64,000 nucleotides of DNA, taken from positions 1,973,143 through 2,037,142 of the forward strand of contig JACAXG010000028.1 of the NCBI GenBank assembly GCA_018881555.1, given 5' to 3'. Under the pieces are notes generated by a model. That model was not told the origin of the DNA. It saw only the letters and a program-made list of their open reading frames with translations, and did no database searches. Numbering within the stretch: the first letter of the stretch is position 1; each line of letters begins with the position of its first letter. Made by a program: the position numbers and the translations under genes. The DNA is from Amblyornis subalaris (lineage: Eukaryota; Chordata; Aves; Passeriformes; Ptilonorhynchidae). Shown here in pieces: positions 11,291 through 25,100 of the stretch.

Positions 11291-14200
11291 CCATGGGATC
11301 TGCTCCCNGCGTGCTCCTTCCCCATTCCCATTCCTTATTCCCACCCTCAGTCGCCTCCTTGTTGTTCCCAAAGTTCCTCCCCGGAGCTCATTCCAGGGAA
11401 GCCTCTTCCAAGCCCAGCTTCCCTTCCCGGGATTGCCTTTTTTCCCATCGCTTTNGAAGGATAAATATTCCCTCGAATCCTTGCCTTCCGGCCCCAGCTC
11501 TTCCCTCTTCCCGGCCCGGCATTCCGATGGATTTACGGAGAGGAGCGGCNCTCCCGGGAGCCGCTGCTTTTCCAAGGAAAGCTCTGTCGGGATCCGGGAA
11601 AGGTCGCCGGGAGTCACCCGGGGGCGGATCCCGCACTTCCAAGGGCTTCTCCGGAACAGGTGGCTCTGCTGGGGAGCCTGGAATGTTTGCCTGCGGAATT
11701 CCGACTGATTATCTCCAGAGGGTGTGGAGTCCAAGGGATTCAGGGATGCTCGGAAGCCTCCTCTGCTCTCCCGAGCTTTTCCATAGTCCCAATCCCTGGT
11801 CGGGGTCGATCCATCCTTGGAAGTTCCCGCTGGGCTCCTTGGCGTGGATTCCCGGCCTGGAAACGCCGATGTCGGGATTCGAGCGGAGCGTTGGAAATCC
11901 GGGATAACGCCGCCGGAATTGCGGCGTTTGATGGGAGAGGCTTTCCTCATCCCAGGAGCTGCTTTGGGCCTTATCCCACATTTCTCCNCTGATCCTTTTA
12001 AGGGAAAATGAAACTCCTCAATTAAAAAAAAAGANGGAATTCTTGCGCTTCCATCAGATCCAGGCTGGGATCGTGAAATCCTTCCGGGATACAAAACCAT
12101 CCCTGTCCTTGGAGAAAGGAATTCCTCCAGGCAAACCTGAGCTTTTATCTGTTCCATNGGAAGTGTTTATTCCATGGAATAATCCTGGAGCGCAGGGAAG
12201 GCCTTTCCAGTTGCCAGGACAACCTTTTGCTCTCCCTCTCCTTGGAATCCTGGAATCCTCCTTTTTCCTCCTCCCATCCCTTTTATTTCCCAGGTGTCCC
12301 TTTGGATCTCGTCATCCCAAAAGGAGATTTCGTTATTTAGGGATTCGGGAAAAGCGGAGAGATTTTCTGGGAAGTTTTTTGGGGAACTCTTCCTGCATCC
12401 TTCCTCTCCGGAAAGTCAGGAGGAGCAGCAGGAATGACATGGGAAATCCATGGAAGCAAACGAGAGGAATCTCCTCTCCTTTTCCAGCTCCTCATTCCAG
12501 CAGGTCCCAGGTGGGAAGAGCCCTTGAGGCGTCTCCCGGGGTTGGTTCGGTGATGTGGGATCCGTGGGATCCGTGGGATCCATGGGATCAATGGGATCCC
12601 TGGGATCCATGGCAGGACGAGGGTGGCTCAAAGCCTCCCTGATTTTCCTGGAAAATCACTTCCCTCTCTCCCATCCTCTCTCCTCTCCGCTGGAATAGTC
12701 TGGATTTCAGGTTGGGATTTGACTAAGAAGGAATTAAATCCAAAGGAAATCACGGATGTCACCTCAGAGGGAAGAGCCNCTGGAGGCAGATCCGTCCGCA
12801 TTCCATAGGGATGGGATTTTTCCCCGTTTTTCCCTGGGAAAATCCCGGCACATCCGAGGCCTTCGGNGCAGCCTCAGCCTCTCCCAATGCCCTGGAAAAG
12901 CTTCCCAACCTCGAGGCATTCCCATCTTTGGATGTTCCTTTCCATCTCCCTGCGTGGACTTTGGGCGGGAATAAGNTCGAGGAATTTTCGGGATAGGGAA
13001 GAAAGCGAATTTCCAGGGAGACAGCCTGGAAAAGCCTCCCAAATTGAGTTATTCCCATAAAATCCCGACGATCGCTTGGAATGCGCAGAAATCCCGGCGT
13101 GCGCCCGATGCTCTCCCGAGGTTATCCCAGGGATTTCAGGAAGGCTTTGCTTTTCCAGCCTCGCAGGGACGGGAGAGAAATGATCCCAAATTCCCCATCC
13201 AGCAGCTTCCAGCCGGAGGAGAGAATTTGGGAATGATGCGGAGCAGGGGGATCGTTCCAGCTGGAAAAGAGCTCCTTGCCAAGGGCGCGAATCCCTTCGC
13301 TCCAGCCTCATTCCCGATCCAGAATTTCTTTCCCGACATTGACTCTGTGAGACGTCTCCGTGTGTTCCGCCCCCAGATCCTTCGGATCCCCCTGGATTTT
13401 CCCTGTTTAGCGAGTCCTGGGGGTGGGAAACGAGGTCGGGAGAGGGGGAAACAGGGAATTCTCCTCTCGGGATTGGTCCTGCCCTCGCTCATTCCAGTTC
13501 CGTAGGAATTCTCCTCCCACCCAGCGAGATCAAAGGGAAAAAGGGAGAATAAATCCTTGGAGCCGCCGGTTGGGAATTCCCTTCGGAGCCAGGAATCATG
13601 GCTCTGCTGTTCCACAGGATCATTATCCAGGGCATTTTTTTCCATTTCATTCCCTGCTTGTTCCCTTTTTCTTTTTCCCTTTTATTCCATGGAAAACCGA
13701 CCCAACCCATCCCAAGGATGCTCCGGAGGGATCCATGCGGGAGCCACATTCCCGCTTTCCTGNGCCGCCTCCCCTCCCTCTCCCTGCTCTCGCTCCAGGG
13801 GAATTGGATGATTTATTTTCCATGTGCCAGGGGATGGAATAATCCATATCCGTGTCCCTCCGGCTCTAATCCCTCTCCTTTTCCCGCCGTTCCGGGAGGG
13901 GGAGGGGAGAGGTTTAAAGCTCTTTTTTTTTTCGGGATTTGGGATTAAAAAGCAGCCTGGAAACACCAAATGGAATCTGCGGGATATTTTGATTGGATTT
14001 GCCCTTTTCCCACGACTCCGCCTGAATTCCAGGTTAATCCGGGAAGCGCTTCCCACCCCCATCCCGGCCTTCTCCCGACATCCTCACCCGNGGAGCCAAA
14101 ACACAAATTCCTAAAAAATTCCAGGCTTCCTCTCTCCGTGCCCTCCCGGCGCAGCCATCCCATCCCACGGAACCTTCCCGGATGCAGCATTCCCTCTCCT

Positions 14201-15264
14201 GCTCGTCCGGGAGGGAACGCGCCAGGCAGGCTCCTGGAAAAGGGAGTTTTCCACGCTCCACGGAGGCAAAACACGAGGATTCCGAGGAATTCCGCGAGCA
14301 GGGCCGACGTTCCCGGCATTCCCGATCCCTGCGCTGCGCCCTGGGGCTGTTCCGCGTGTTCCCGGATCCGTGATTCCCGTCAATAAATCGCCGGAGCTCG
14401 GGATCGCTGCATCCCGTTCCGTGTCCCCGAGCCGAGGTCGCTCATCCCANGGATCGGCGCCTGCTCCCGACATCCCGGGCGGCTCCGGCCCTTCCCGGAA
14501 CGCGGATTTGGGCTCTCCAAATGGTTTTTATTGGATGCGTTCCCTGGCCAAATCCCAAATCCTTGATTTTTGGTCTGGGTTTTGGGATTTTAGTGTTGGT
14601 TTTTCGCCTTTCATTCCCGTATTTTTCCGGCCAGATGCTCCGTCCTCCCGGCGCGGGAAAGGCTTGTGCCGGGATCGCTGGGATGATGGATGCATGGATT
14701 GGGCTGGCACATGGAAAAGGAGCCGCACAAATTCCCGCTTTTCAGCTCCGTCGGGATAATCGCAAATCCCCGCGTGGGAATGGGAAAGGACGGAGCAAAT
14801 CCCAACTCCCTCCCTNTGGATCGACCCCCTCCTTCCCACCTGGATCCCGGTGGGGCCGGGAGCGGATCCGGAACGTTCTGGGATCCTCTGCTTGGTGGCA
14901 ATGAATGGAATTCCTGGAATTCCGAGGGAAAGATGCGAACGGATCCGCGGAGCGGCCGAGTCTGAGGGAATTGTCCCGAGGGAATCGATGGGAAAAGCGC
15001 GGGAACCGTGCAGGGGATTCATGGAAAGAAATGGCTCGGGAGGGATCTTTGGGATGAGCTTGGAATGAGCTGCCAAAGAAATGAGGGAAGAGCCGATTTC
15101 TGGGAATGCTTGGAGCCAGGCTGGGTTGTGGATGTGAGACGAGGAAAGCTTGGATGGGACGAGGAAATGCCTTCCGGTTGGATCTTAGGGAAAAATCCTT
15201 CATGGAAAGGCTCGTCCGCCCCGGGAAATGCTGGAATCCTCTTCCTGGAGGGATTTCCAACCCA
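11291..15264. other. No gene seen
   Basis: Apart from the 9-bp repeat this stretch shows only the general GGAATTCC/ATCCC-rich background. 13590-13720 is pyrimidine-rich with TTCC/CCTT runs. No splice-flanked coding match was found. Confidence 0.6.
12555..12612. repeat. 9-bp tandem repeat, six copies
   Basis: Unit GTGGGATCC with one or two changes per copy. Confidence 0.92.
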
Positions 15265-15320
15265 TGTGGAATGGTTGGATTTGATGATCCCAAAGCTTTT
15301 CCAGCCTCGATCATCCTGTG
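15265..15320 (+). mobile_element. CR1 LINE 3' tail fragment
   Basis: GGAATGGTTGGATTTGATGA, then CAAAGCTTTTCCAGCCTCGA and ATCCTGTG, matches the CR1 3' tail of the older type. Confidence 0.7.
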
Positions 15321-16067
15321 CTGAGCACTCCAACCCCATCCCGGCTTGGGGGAGTCTCTTCCCGATGGATCGGGAACGCCCGGAGCAGGGAACAGCCTTG
15401 GATAAAACAGGAAATATTCCCTTTTTTCCCCTNGTTTTTCCTGCTCTGTCCAATCCCAGCCTGTCTGGGGCTGGAATGATTTGGGAATGTGTGGATTTAT
15501 CGTTTGACCTCCTGAGGCTCCAGNTCCAGGCTCGATCCAAGCAATTCCAGGATGTGGGAAAAGCCACAGGGAGCAGTCCTTGGGTTTTGATGTTGNCTTT
15601 CCTGGGAATGCTTTTCCCAGGATTTCCTGGCGCGGTTTTAGGTTGGGAAAAGTCCGTTTTTTNGGGAATTATTTATTCCTTGAGCATAAAATCCCGGTTT
15701 TTCCTGGTTTTCCATGAAATTCGGGATTTTTGGCCTAAGAACAGGGANCAAACCCCGGAGCAGGGGGAGGTTGGGAGTTCCTTTCCTCTGCCTTCCTTTT
15801 CCATGAGGATATTGGGAATGTGCTGGGCTGCCATCTCCGGCGGATCCCAAAAAGCTCCAAAATCGTGGATTTTGCCGAGAACTCCGCGCTGAAAATTCCA
15901 CGATGGAAACAGGAGCTGGGATTCCTCCCGGGTGTTGGCTCCAGAGGCTGTTCGGGGCTGGCTGATCCCAATTCCCAGCCCGGAGCCGTGGATGAAGGGA
16001 TGGGAACGGCCGGGATGGGAGGGGTGGAGGGAGCCGGAGGGCAGGGTTCCATGGATCCGTGGGATAA

Positions 16068-16205
16068 ATGGGATATTGGGAAGGAATTCCTCCCCGCGAG
16101 GGTGGGGAGGGGCTGGGATGGAATTCCCAGAGAAGCTTCCCCATCCCTGGGAACATCCAAGGGTTGGACGGAGCTCGGAGCAGCCTGGGATAGCAGGAGG
16201 GAGCT
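16068..16205 (+). mobile_element. CR1 LINE 3' end fragment
   Basis: GGGATATTGGGAAGGAATTC leads into the GAGGGTGGGGAGGGGCTGG and CCTGGGATAGCAGGAGG blocks; it lacks the final tail. Confidence 0.85.
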
Positions 16206-16670
16206 TTGGAGCAGGGAAGAGCTTGGGAGAAGTTGGGATAATCCCAGCTCCCCGTTTTCCATGTATTTACCTTCCCATCCCCCCGGGAGCGGGAATCCTC
16301 CCGTCCTTCCCTGGGATTTGGGGATTTATCCAAGGGGGGAAGCGGTGGAGCAGGGATTAATCGCCAGCCCTCGGAATTCCCTCGGGAATGAAGCTTTCCC
16401 AGCCCAGGGATGGAGCGTGGAGAGCTCCTGGATGGCAGAGCAGCAGCAGGAATGGTCGCAGGTTCCGGGAAACTGCCCCAATCCTGGGATTTGCTTTTGC
16501 TGGGAAAGACTCACCAATGGNTGCTCTGGTTCGTGCTCTGGGATTTTGGGAAGAGTGGGATGGGAATCAGGATAGGGAATGCTGGGAACACTCCCGGAGC
16601 CATCCCAGGGGGTCACGGGGATGGAGGCACCTCCAAGGGTTTAGTCAAACTCCGGTTTAATTCCCAANTC

Positions 16671-16834
16671 CTGGAATGCTTTGGCTGGGAAGGACCTTAA
16701 AGCTCATCCCATTCCAACCCCAACGCTTCCCACTATCCCAGGCTGCTCCAAGCCCATCCAGCCCGGCCTTGGGCACTTCCAGGGATGGAGCAGCCACAGC
16801 TTCTCTGGGAATCTGTGCCAGGCCCTCCCCGGCT
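16671..16834 (-). mobile_element. CR1 LINE 3' end
   Basis: GGGAAGGACCTTAAAGCTCA, CCCACTATCCCAGGCTGCTC and CAGCTTCTCTGGGAATCTGT occur in the order expected of a minus-strand CR1. Confidence 0.92.
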
Positions 16835-17540
16835 GCTCCCAGCTCCCTTTTCCTGGCCGCAATTCCCGACTCCGAGCTCGGTCAGGACACGGAGACATCC
16901 CGGGAGAGATTTCCCGGGAAACAGCAGGGAATCGCCCTCATTCCTCTCCTGCCTCTCCCCCAGTGCCCCATTCCAGGCTCTTCCCTGCTCCCAGCCCCAT
17001 TCCCTGCCTCGCGGATCCCAATTCCCGCTGGCTCCCGGATTTTTGTTCTCCCTGTTCCATCCGTGCATGAGGCGTTTCCAGGAGAAGCTTCCCGGCGGGG
17101 CTGGAATCCAAACAGTGGCTGCATCCCAGGATTCCTGCGGCTCCCGGATCCCGGAGCNGCCTCCAGCTGGAATCGGGAGCCGTTAGGAATTAGCAATCCC
17201 GAGCGGTGCTTTTGTGGTGTGAAAATCCCACCTGGAATTCGCTTGGAATGGGCTGTGTCCGTCTGGGAATGCTGAANGGAGGAAACCTCTGGAATGCAGG
17301 AGCTGCTGGGATTTGGTTTGGGAGTTTTTCCCGGTTTTTCCTGCTCCTGCTCCCGGTGATGGGAGTTGCCTCTCCACGTATCCATGGTTTTCCTGCCATC
17401 CCAAATCCCGCGCCCGCAGGCATTACCCTCGGCATTCCAAGGCGGCGCGTCCAGAATTCCCGGGATTTCCGCGGTCGGAAACAGGAATATCCCCTCGGCA
17501 GGGAAGGGCTGATCCGTGAGGAAAACACCGGCACGGGGAA

Positions 17541-17650
17541 GCTGGGAATGCCCCATCCCTGGAATTGTCCGAGGCCGGCTTGGAGCAGCCTGGGATGGTT
17601 GGAATGGGATGAGCTTTCAGGTCCTTCCNGGCCCAAACCCCTCTGGAATT
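17541..17650 (+). mobile_element. CR1 LINE 3' end fragment
   Basis: CCCCATCCCTGGAATTGTCC is followed by an internally deleted CR1 ending GATGAGCTTTCAGGTCCTTC and CCAAACCCCTCTGGAATT. Confidence 0.82.
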
Positions 17651-18160
17651 TACNGGGATCACCGATTCCACCCGAAACTTCCCGGTTCAGCGGGATCAGC
17701 TCCGGCTTGTGCCGGCGGATTGGGGATAATCGGGATGGGATTTGATCCGGGATGNTTGGGTGGTGTATCCATGAGCGGCTGCTGAATCCCGAGGGACAAG
17801 AGGAAAAGCTGGAAGAGAAATGCCCAAAGCTTTNCCATCCTTTTCCCTGTCCTCACAGCATGGGAAAAGCATCGATCCGCACCCTGCCGAGAGCCTTTTC
17901 CCGCCTGGGAATGGNATTTTGTGCCGGCAATCCATCCCCACCGGAGGCGCGGGAAGGCAATTATCCAATAATTATTGGATATGGGACCGGGAGCAGCTTC
18001 CTGTGCGTCCTGGGCTATGGATCCGCCGGGGCTGGAAAAACAGGGAAGGAAATGGGAATTGGCATCCCAAAGGTGACTCNGCCAGGGATCGTTTCCTCCG
18101 GAGCAGCGGGAAAGCTGGGCTGATCCGGCAGGGATGGGATGTGGCGCCGGAGAATTCGTG

Positions 18161-18362
18161 GAATCGTGGAATGGGTTGGGGTGGGAAGGGGCCTTGAAGC
18201 TCATCCCATTCCATGGGCAGGGATAACTCCCACTATTCCAGCTCCAAGCCCCGTGCAGCCTGGCCTTGGATGCTTCCAGGGATGGAGCAGCCACAGCTTC
18301 TCTGGGAATTCTGTTCCAGCGCCTCCCTGCCCTCCCAGGGAAGGATTTATCCCGNAAATCCC
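18161..18362 (-). mobile_element. CR1 LINE 3' end
   Basis: GAATCGTGGAATGGGTTGGG through CTCCCACTATTCCAGC to CCTCCCAGGGAAGGATTTAT, about 200 bases of CR1 3' region. Confidence 0.93.
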
Positions 18363-18764
18363 ATCCGAGCGTTCCCTCCGGCACAGAAGCTCCATGCATG
18401 GAGCATCCCCTTCTCCAGGAGCCTGGGATCGCTTCCCAAAGCCTTCGGAGATGCCAGGAGTGGGCACGGAAAATCATTANGAGTTGGGAATTCCATCCCA
18501 AGTTAAATTTCAGCCCAATTCCCATCCTCAGGAATTTTCTAACGGAAAAGGAAAAGCATCCAAGGATCCGATCTTNTTGCCTCCTCCTCTCCTACTCATC
18601 CTTACTTCGGGAAAAGCTGGGATTGTGCCGGCTCGAGGGATCCGATCGGAGCAGGGAGAGGAGCTGGGAGCTGCTCTGGGATCTGCCCTTCATTCCAGGC
18701 CAGCTCCCGGCTCCCGTGGGATGGCGGTGCCAGGATTTCGGGAATATTTGGGTTGTGATGCTCC

Positions 18765-18809
18765 GGATATTCCCACTCCGGATATTCCCACTCTGGATAT
18801 TCCCACTCC
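18765..18809. repeat. 15-bp tandem repeat, three copies
   Basis: Unit GGATATTCCCACTCC, with one C to T change in the second copy. Confidence 0.95.
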
Positions 18810-21800
18810 GGAATGCGTGGAGCCGTTTGGAGCTCGGCTCTGGAGCTTCCCGCTGATCCCAGTGTTTTCTTGCTCTTGGGAAGCCAGATTTTCTTTTGGG
18901 ATTGGATGGATTTGGGTTTCAAATTCCATCGGATTTTGGCTGGGGATATCCGAGTTTGGGTGATTTTTCCTGGGAAAGGAGATGCCGATCCCGGAAAACA
19001 AGCCCTGCTGCCGTGGGATGTTTGCTTTTCCCGGTCTGTGTCCGTCAAATCCCGGAAAATCTCTTGGCGCCGCTCGGCTGGGACAATTCCACCCGATCTC
19101 TCCTTCCGGATCCTCGCGTTCCGGCGGGCGGGAATGTCTCCTCCGGAGCTTTTCCATGCTGTTTTTCCTGTCGGGGAGCAGGGATGGGGCCTGGGAATGG
19201 GATACCGAAGGGAGGGGTCGGAATGGATCCAAATGCAGCTTTTCTTCCTGCTGGGATTTGGGAATGTCTGAACTCCCATGGGATTTAAAGCCGAGGAGGG
19301 GAATGGAGAGGGAGAAGAGCTTGGAAGTTTGGATGCAGCTTCATTGGGATCAAAGCTTGGGATCAGCAGGACCTGGAATGCTCAGGGAGACATCCCGACC
19401 CTGTCACGCCTCCCGAGGATTCCCAACTCCGCCTTTTCCATGGAGCAGAGTGTGGAGACGCAGCTCTGCCAGGCTGTTCTGTCGGGATGCTGCATCCTCC
19501 GGAATTCCCGATGGATCTCGGATCGGGAGAAATCCTCATTCCCGCCCCAGAGCTCCCAGCCTCGTGGCCCGATCCGGCCTTGCGGCCGAGGGGATTTCCC
19601 TGGATTTGTGGGATTTCCAAGGACCTGTGTCCCCTCCTGCTCCTTCGGGCCCCAAATCCAGGCCTGAATTCCCAAATTCCCCATTTCCGGGAGGAAGGAG
19701 CAGCTTTGGAGCCTTTCCCTGGAGCAGCGTCCGGACAAACCCGGCATCTCCATGGGCCGAGGCTGCTTTGGGAACGATTCGGGGATAATAAATCCCAATT
19801 CCCAGCACTTCCAAACCCTCCAGGATTCCAGCCCGGGGCTGGATCCAGGCTGCGCTTCGACGGGAATTCTATCCCGCGGATCGGAGCCGTAAACATGGAA
19901 TTCGTGTCTGCATCCGGAGGAGGGAAAAGGCCTGATCCAGCATTTCTGTCCCGGAAAAAANCCCAAAGTCAGCGATTTTGGGATGCTGGAAAATCCTTCG
20001 GTGTCCAAGGAATGTCGCTTTGATATTCCCGGTGGAAAGCAGGGAAGGTGCCCTGGAAAACCGGGAAGCNCCGGGAAAATCCTGTAAAAAAACACCTTAT
20101 CAGCTTCTTAGGGAATTCTTAGAAAAAATAATTCTTGGGAATCAATCCCTGGAAAGAGGAGGAAGCAGAAAATTCCCAGCTTTTGGCCTCCTGGTTAGAA
20201 GGGGTTAATGGAGGAATTGGGAAAAAGGGAGGAAAATCCAGCTGGGAGCCTCTGCTCATTCCCAAGGCATGAACCTCTGGAAAAGAAGGACTTATAAGGC
20301 AAGGCTGGGAAGGATCCTGCTGTGTGGGATTCGTGGGATAATAAATTCAGGAGAGAGGAATCTTCCCTGGGGGGAAAGGGAGCGAAAGGAAAAATATCCT
20401 GAAAAATACCCTGGAAAATATCCCGGAAAATATTCCCTCTGGCTCCAAACGGAGCCGTCGGAGCTGCCGCGCTTCCTTCACTTCCCATTTCTCCCGGAAA
20501 AGTGAGGAGTCGGGAAGGAAGCGGCGGGCGGGAAGCGGGAATGGCGCCGAGGGCGACGGCGCGGGATAAAGCTCTGGAGATTCCCGCGGGAATGAGCCGG
20601 GAATGAACGGGAGCGAACGAGGGATCCCAACAAAAGCTCCGCGCGGAGCCGGGATGGGGATTTTCCAGGCATCCCTCGGCTCCCGCTTNTTCCCGGGAGT
20701 CGCCTTGCGGAGGGCTTGGATCGCAGAATTCCGGGAGATGCGGAAGGGCGCGGGAAGTCTCGTGCCGGAGGATTCCATGGAATGCCGGCAGGGAAGGGAG
20801 GCTTTGGGAAGGGGAATGCGCATTCCCGCTGGGAATCCAATGGTGCCGCTGCCGCTCCCAAAGGCGAATTCCCGGGAGCGGGCGGAGCCGCTCCCACCTC
20901 ATCCAGCCGGGANGGGAAGGAGCTTCCCGGATGAAGCTTTCCCGGGGAGGGATGAGCATTCCCGCGGCGCCAGGGAAGCGTCTCCCCTGCTCCATCCTCT
21001 TCCCANAGGGAAAGGCTTTCCCAATCCCGGCCGAGCGCTTGGACTCCAATCCAAAGTTCTCCCCTGGGCTGGGCGCAGGATTCCCTTTTGGAATGGGATC
21101 CTGGAGCAGAGGGGCTTTTCCAGGCTCNTGTTCCCAGACATTCCTCACCTTCCTGGAGCCTCTGGAGCCTCTGGAGCTTTCCCAGGCAGCGAAATCCGAG
21201 CTGGCGCTTTAATCCTTGGGATTAGCCAGGGAAAACCTCAAGGTCGGGAAGGTTTGGGGTTCTCCCTGCTCTTGGAATCTTCCCTTTTCCCTGGGAATTG
21301 CCCAGGCTCAGCCACTTCCCTGTCCCCTCCGATCCCGCCGGGAATCGCCGCTCCCTCCCTGGGTGTTCCCGAAGGAATGCGCCGTGGGGGGCGAGCAGGG
21401 AGCGCTCAGCTCCTGGAAAAGCTTGGAAAAGCTTGGAAAAGCTGGAGCGCGGCGGATCCCGCGGGCCGGGCCCTCTCCGGCTGCATCCCAGCGTCGGGAA
21501 AACATGGAAGGGCTGGGCCGGGCGGGATCCTCCATCCCTCAGGAGCATCCCAGCCCCTCCGGCCTCGGCTGCGCGCGATTCCAGCCGGGATCGGCGGGAA
21601 CGGGACGCGCGGCAGGGACAGCTGCGCATCCCATGGATCGGGAATGCGCCCTCCTCCTCCTNCCGGGAATTCCAGGCGGGCTGTGCTTCCCATTCCCATC
21701 CCGCCGGGATCACCCCCGTCCGCGTCCCGGCGTGGGATTGGGGGCGGGAAGGCTCCAGGTCGTGGAATGCTGCCGGGCTGGGAATTCCTGGTGGGAGGGA

Positions 21801-21947
21801 GCAGAGCCTGGAGCACCTTTGGAGTCGCTTCCGAGCCCCTCTGGAGCTTCCTTCCGTGGGATCCCAGCTGGGAATGCNGTGGGCGCCTCTAAATCCAGGG
21901 AATCCGGGGGGTGCGTCCCTGGCGGGATCCGCCCGCGTTCCAGGGAG
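18810..21947. other. No gene seen; CpG-rich at 20440-20960
   Basis: Around 20515-20600 there are many CpGs (GCGGCGGGCGGGAAGCGG). Near 20390-20440 there is a short AAATATCC/GGAAAATATTCC repeat. The long plus-strand open frame across 20.6-21.9 kb is a product of low stop-codon density, contains N's and has no family match. Confidence 0.5.
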
Positions 21948-22059
21948 TCTGTGAGGCTCTGGCGCAGATTCCCAGAAAAACCGTGGATGCTCCATCCCTG
22001 AAAGTGTCCCAGGCNGGGTGGGAGCACCCTGGGATAGCAGGAAGCATCCCTGCCCATGG
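21948..22059 (+). mobile_element. CR1 LINE fragment
   Basis: GCGCAGATTCCCAGAAAAAC, CCATCCCTGAAAGTGTCCCA and ACCCTGGGATAGCAGG, then TGCCCATGG. Confidence 0.85.
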
Positions 22060-22106
22060 AACAGATTCCCAAAGAAACCGTGGCTGCCCCATCCCTGGAG
22101 GGGAGG
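22060..22106 (+). mobile_element. Second short CR1 fragment, same strand
   Basis: AACAGATTCCCAAAGAAACC and GTGGCTGCCCCATCCCTGGA repeat the start of the preceding fragment, so this is either a second insertion or a partial tandem duplication. Confidence 0.75.
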
Positions 22107-25100
22107 AGGGAGCGTTCGGGATCGGATTGGGAATGACTCTCCCGGGAATCTCCAGAATCCCGGCTTGTCCCTAAAGGCCTTGGGGCCTCGGCTCCGTTCC
22201 CAGGGATCGCCGTGGGATCGCTTGGAGCTGGGGGATCATNGCCCTTTTCCCGCTTTTCGCGCATTCCCGGCAGGAATAGCAGCTCAGGATCCTTTAGGAT
22301 CGTCGTTCTCCATCGGGAGCGAATTCCCGGCTGGATGGATCGGGAGGAATCCGAGGGATTTTGGTGGGATCGGGACGAGGCCGCTCCTTGCGGGATGCCG
22401 TTCCCAGATCTCCGGGAAGCTCCAGCCTCAGGAGCCGTTCTTCCCTCGGGAAGCGGCGGATGGACTCCTCCTGANGTGGGAATGTTTTCCAAGAGCTTCC
22501 TCCCTCCTTCCGCCTCCTTTTGGGATCAGCCTGCTGTGGGATTGGGGCAGCTCAGCTCTGCTTCCTTGTCCCTATGGATATTTCCCTGCCAAAAGCCGGG
22601 AATTGCCGCTGGAATGGCTCAATCCTTGCTTCAACCTCAGCCNGGAATATCCCTGATGTTCCCACCGTGCAATTCCTGCTGCTTTTCCGCACATTTTGGG
22701 ATGCGTGGAGGAGCCTTGGAGGGCTGGGGGGNCAATCCCGATTCCCGCGGTGTATCCCTGTTTATCCTGCGTCCCACCAGAGTTTTCCACGCCTCGGAGC
22801 CGGGAGTTTCCCGCTGGGAATGTCGGGAGCTCCGTCCTGGGCCGGGCTCGGGGCATTCCCAACATCCACCCTGGCAAAGAATCCCCTGGGAATGGGAAAT
22901 CCCTGCTCCCGGNGGCTCCTTCCGGAGCATTTCCCCTCCCTGGGAAGGAAGGAATTGCCATCCCTGGAATCCCCTCGACAGTGCTGGGATCGCTCCCAGC
23001 TTGGACTCTGATCCCAGAGAGCTTTCCAACCTCCCTAATTCCGGGATTTGACGGGAAGGGAGGATTTTAGGGAAGGTGTTTTGCTCCAGCCTTCGCAGCA
23101 ATCCCAGGTTGTTTTTTTCCCGGGATTGCTGGCGAGATCCGCGGGAAATCTTCCCTGTGGATGTCTCGGAATGCCTCCTGGGGCCTGAATTCCAAGCAAA
23201 CATTGCCATGTTTGGAAGTGTCCCTGCCAGGCCTCCCCTTTCCTCCCGGCAGGAATTTTTTGCCGGAGAGTGACTCATCAGGATCCCTTCCCNAGGGATA
23301 GAAATTCCCGGTGGATCCAGAGGGGCCTTTGGATACCCTCCAATCCCAGCCTCTCGCGCCCCCTCGGCCACCAGGTGGATTTTCCCTGGTTTTTTCCCGT
23401 TTTTCCCCCGTTTCCTGATTTTCCGTGCGGTCGGAGCGGGAGCGGCTCCCTGGGTGTGCCGTGGGCTGATCCAGGTGCTTCCCAAACTCGGGATCGTAGC
23501 TTGGCCAACTTTTTCCCTGGGATGGCTCCANAAATCCTTGAAATGCAAAAATTCCCCTGAACTGCGGTGAAAATCCATGGATTTTAGGAAGGGAATATTT
23601 TTGTAGGGCGGAAAATTTTATTCCAAAAATATTTTGGGGAACTGGGAAGAGTTTGGGATTCGTCCTTCCCGCATTCCCGGGAAAGATCAGGGAAAATGCT
23701 GGATAAGCTCGTGGGTTTGGGATTGGGGCTGATCCCAAAGCATTCCCTAATTGCCTGCCTGGCAGAATTCCATGGAATTATTTTCGGGAGAGCTCCCCTG
23801 GCGAGAAGTGCTCGGTTTCGTTCCCGAAGTTGGGATCACGATTCCCGTCCAGCTCCCTCTCTGATTTCCNTGATTTTTCCTTGGTCGGGAGGGAAGTGGT
23901 GCTGGAACCTGAAAAAAAACCGGGAAAATGCTCCAATCCTTCATTTTTAGGTCTTTCCTCCTGCTTTTCCACGTTTTCCCCGTTCTTTAAGGAATGTGCT
24001 CCATTGGGTGTGGATCTCTCCCATCCCTGCACCAGGGCAAAATTCCATNGTCCCTCAGGGTCGGAATTCCAGGTGTTTTTCCCCATGGATTCGGCATTCC
24101 TCACGGATTCGGAATTCCATGCTTTCTCCCCGTGGATTTGGCATTCCTGAGGAAGCCACAATCAGCACCAGGAGCAAAGCCAGGGCTGGCCCTTTGGATC
24201 TGAGGTCGTTTCCGTGGAATGGGAAGCAGCACCAGGATACAGCGGATTTGGGGGAATCTCAATTTCATTTTTCCGAGGAATTTCAGCTTTCCAATCCATT
24301 TCTTTTTTCCAATCGCTCCGACAATTGGAGTTCACCTGGTGGAGAGCAACTTTCTCCCTCATTCCAGAGGGATTAGGAACCAACTTCCCTAAAAATCCTC
24401 CCGGGAATGTTTTTCCGGATTATTCTCCATNGTTTTTTTGGGAATTTTTTCCGTTTCTCCTTGTCAGCAGCTTGGAACCACAGGAGCAGCACTGGGATAA
24501 AGCAGGAATGGGATCCGATCCATGATTCAAACTTTTTAAGTTGGAAAACTTCCTGAGGGTCCTGGAAGCCATTCCAATAGGGGATTTTCCAGGGATTTTC
24601 CCGCTGGGAAGTGGCTGGGATGCCGCATCCACCCTTTGGGTTGTATTTCCATAGGGAGAGTGGTGAAGTGCCTTGGAAAATATGGAATTGGTTCCATAAA
24701 ATGTGTTGGGAAGGGCAACATTCCATGGGCATTCCCAAGGAGCCTTCAGCCTGCCGGGAATGGGTGCTCCCTCCTCCTTCCAGCTGCTTTTCCTGGGATA
24801 TTTTTCCCGTTTCATCCCAGGACTCGGCGGGAATTGCTCTGCTTCCCATTCCCGTGGCACAAATGGGGATGGGAATCTCCCTTTCCCTGTGGGAAAGCCC
24901 AGTTTTAGCCAGGCTGGAGTTTCCCGGGAAAAAACCTTGGCAGGTTCCATCCCTTCCCTTTTATCCNCTCCTATTCCCGTAAATCCCAGTTTTCCGCTGA
25001 CAAAGCCTCGTCTGCTCCCTGCGCTCCCATTCCAGCCGCTCCCTGCATCCCTCCCTCCCTCCAGCATTCCCAAGGTATCCACCTCAGGCTGCCCTGCTTA

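Noticed and set aside
20603..21892. Long open frame over a CpG-rich block
   Set aside because: No domain, no conserved motif, no clear splice sites, and several N's; treated as non-coding.
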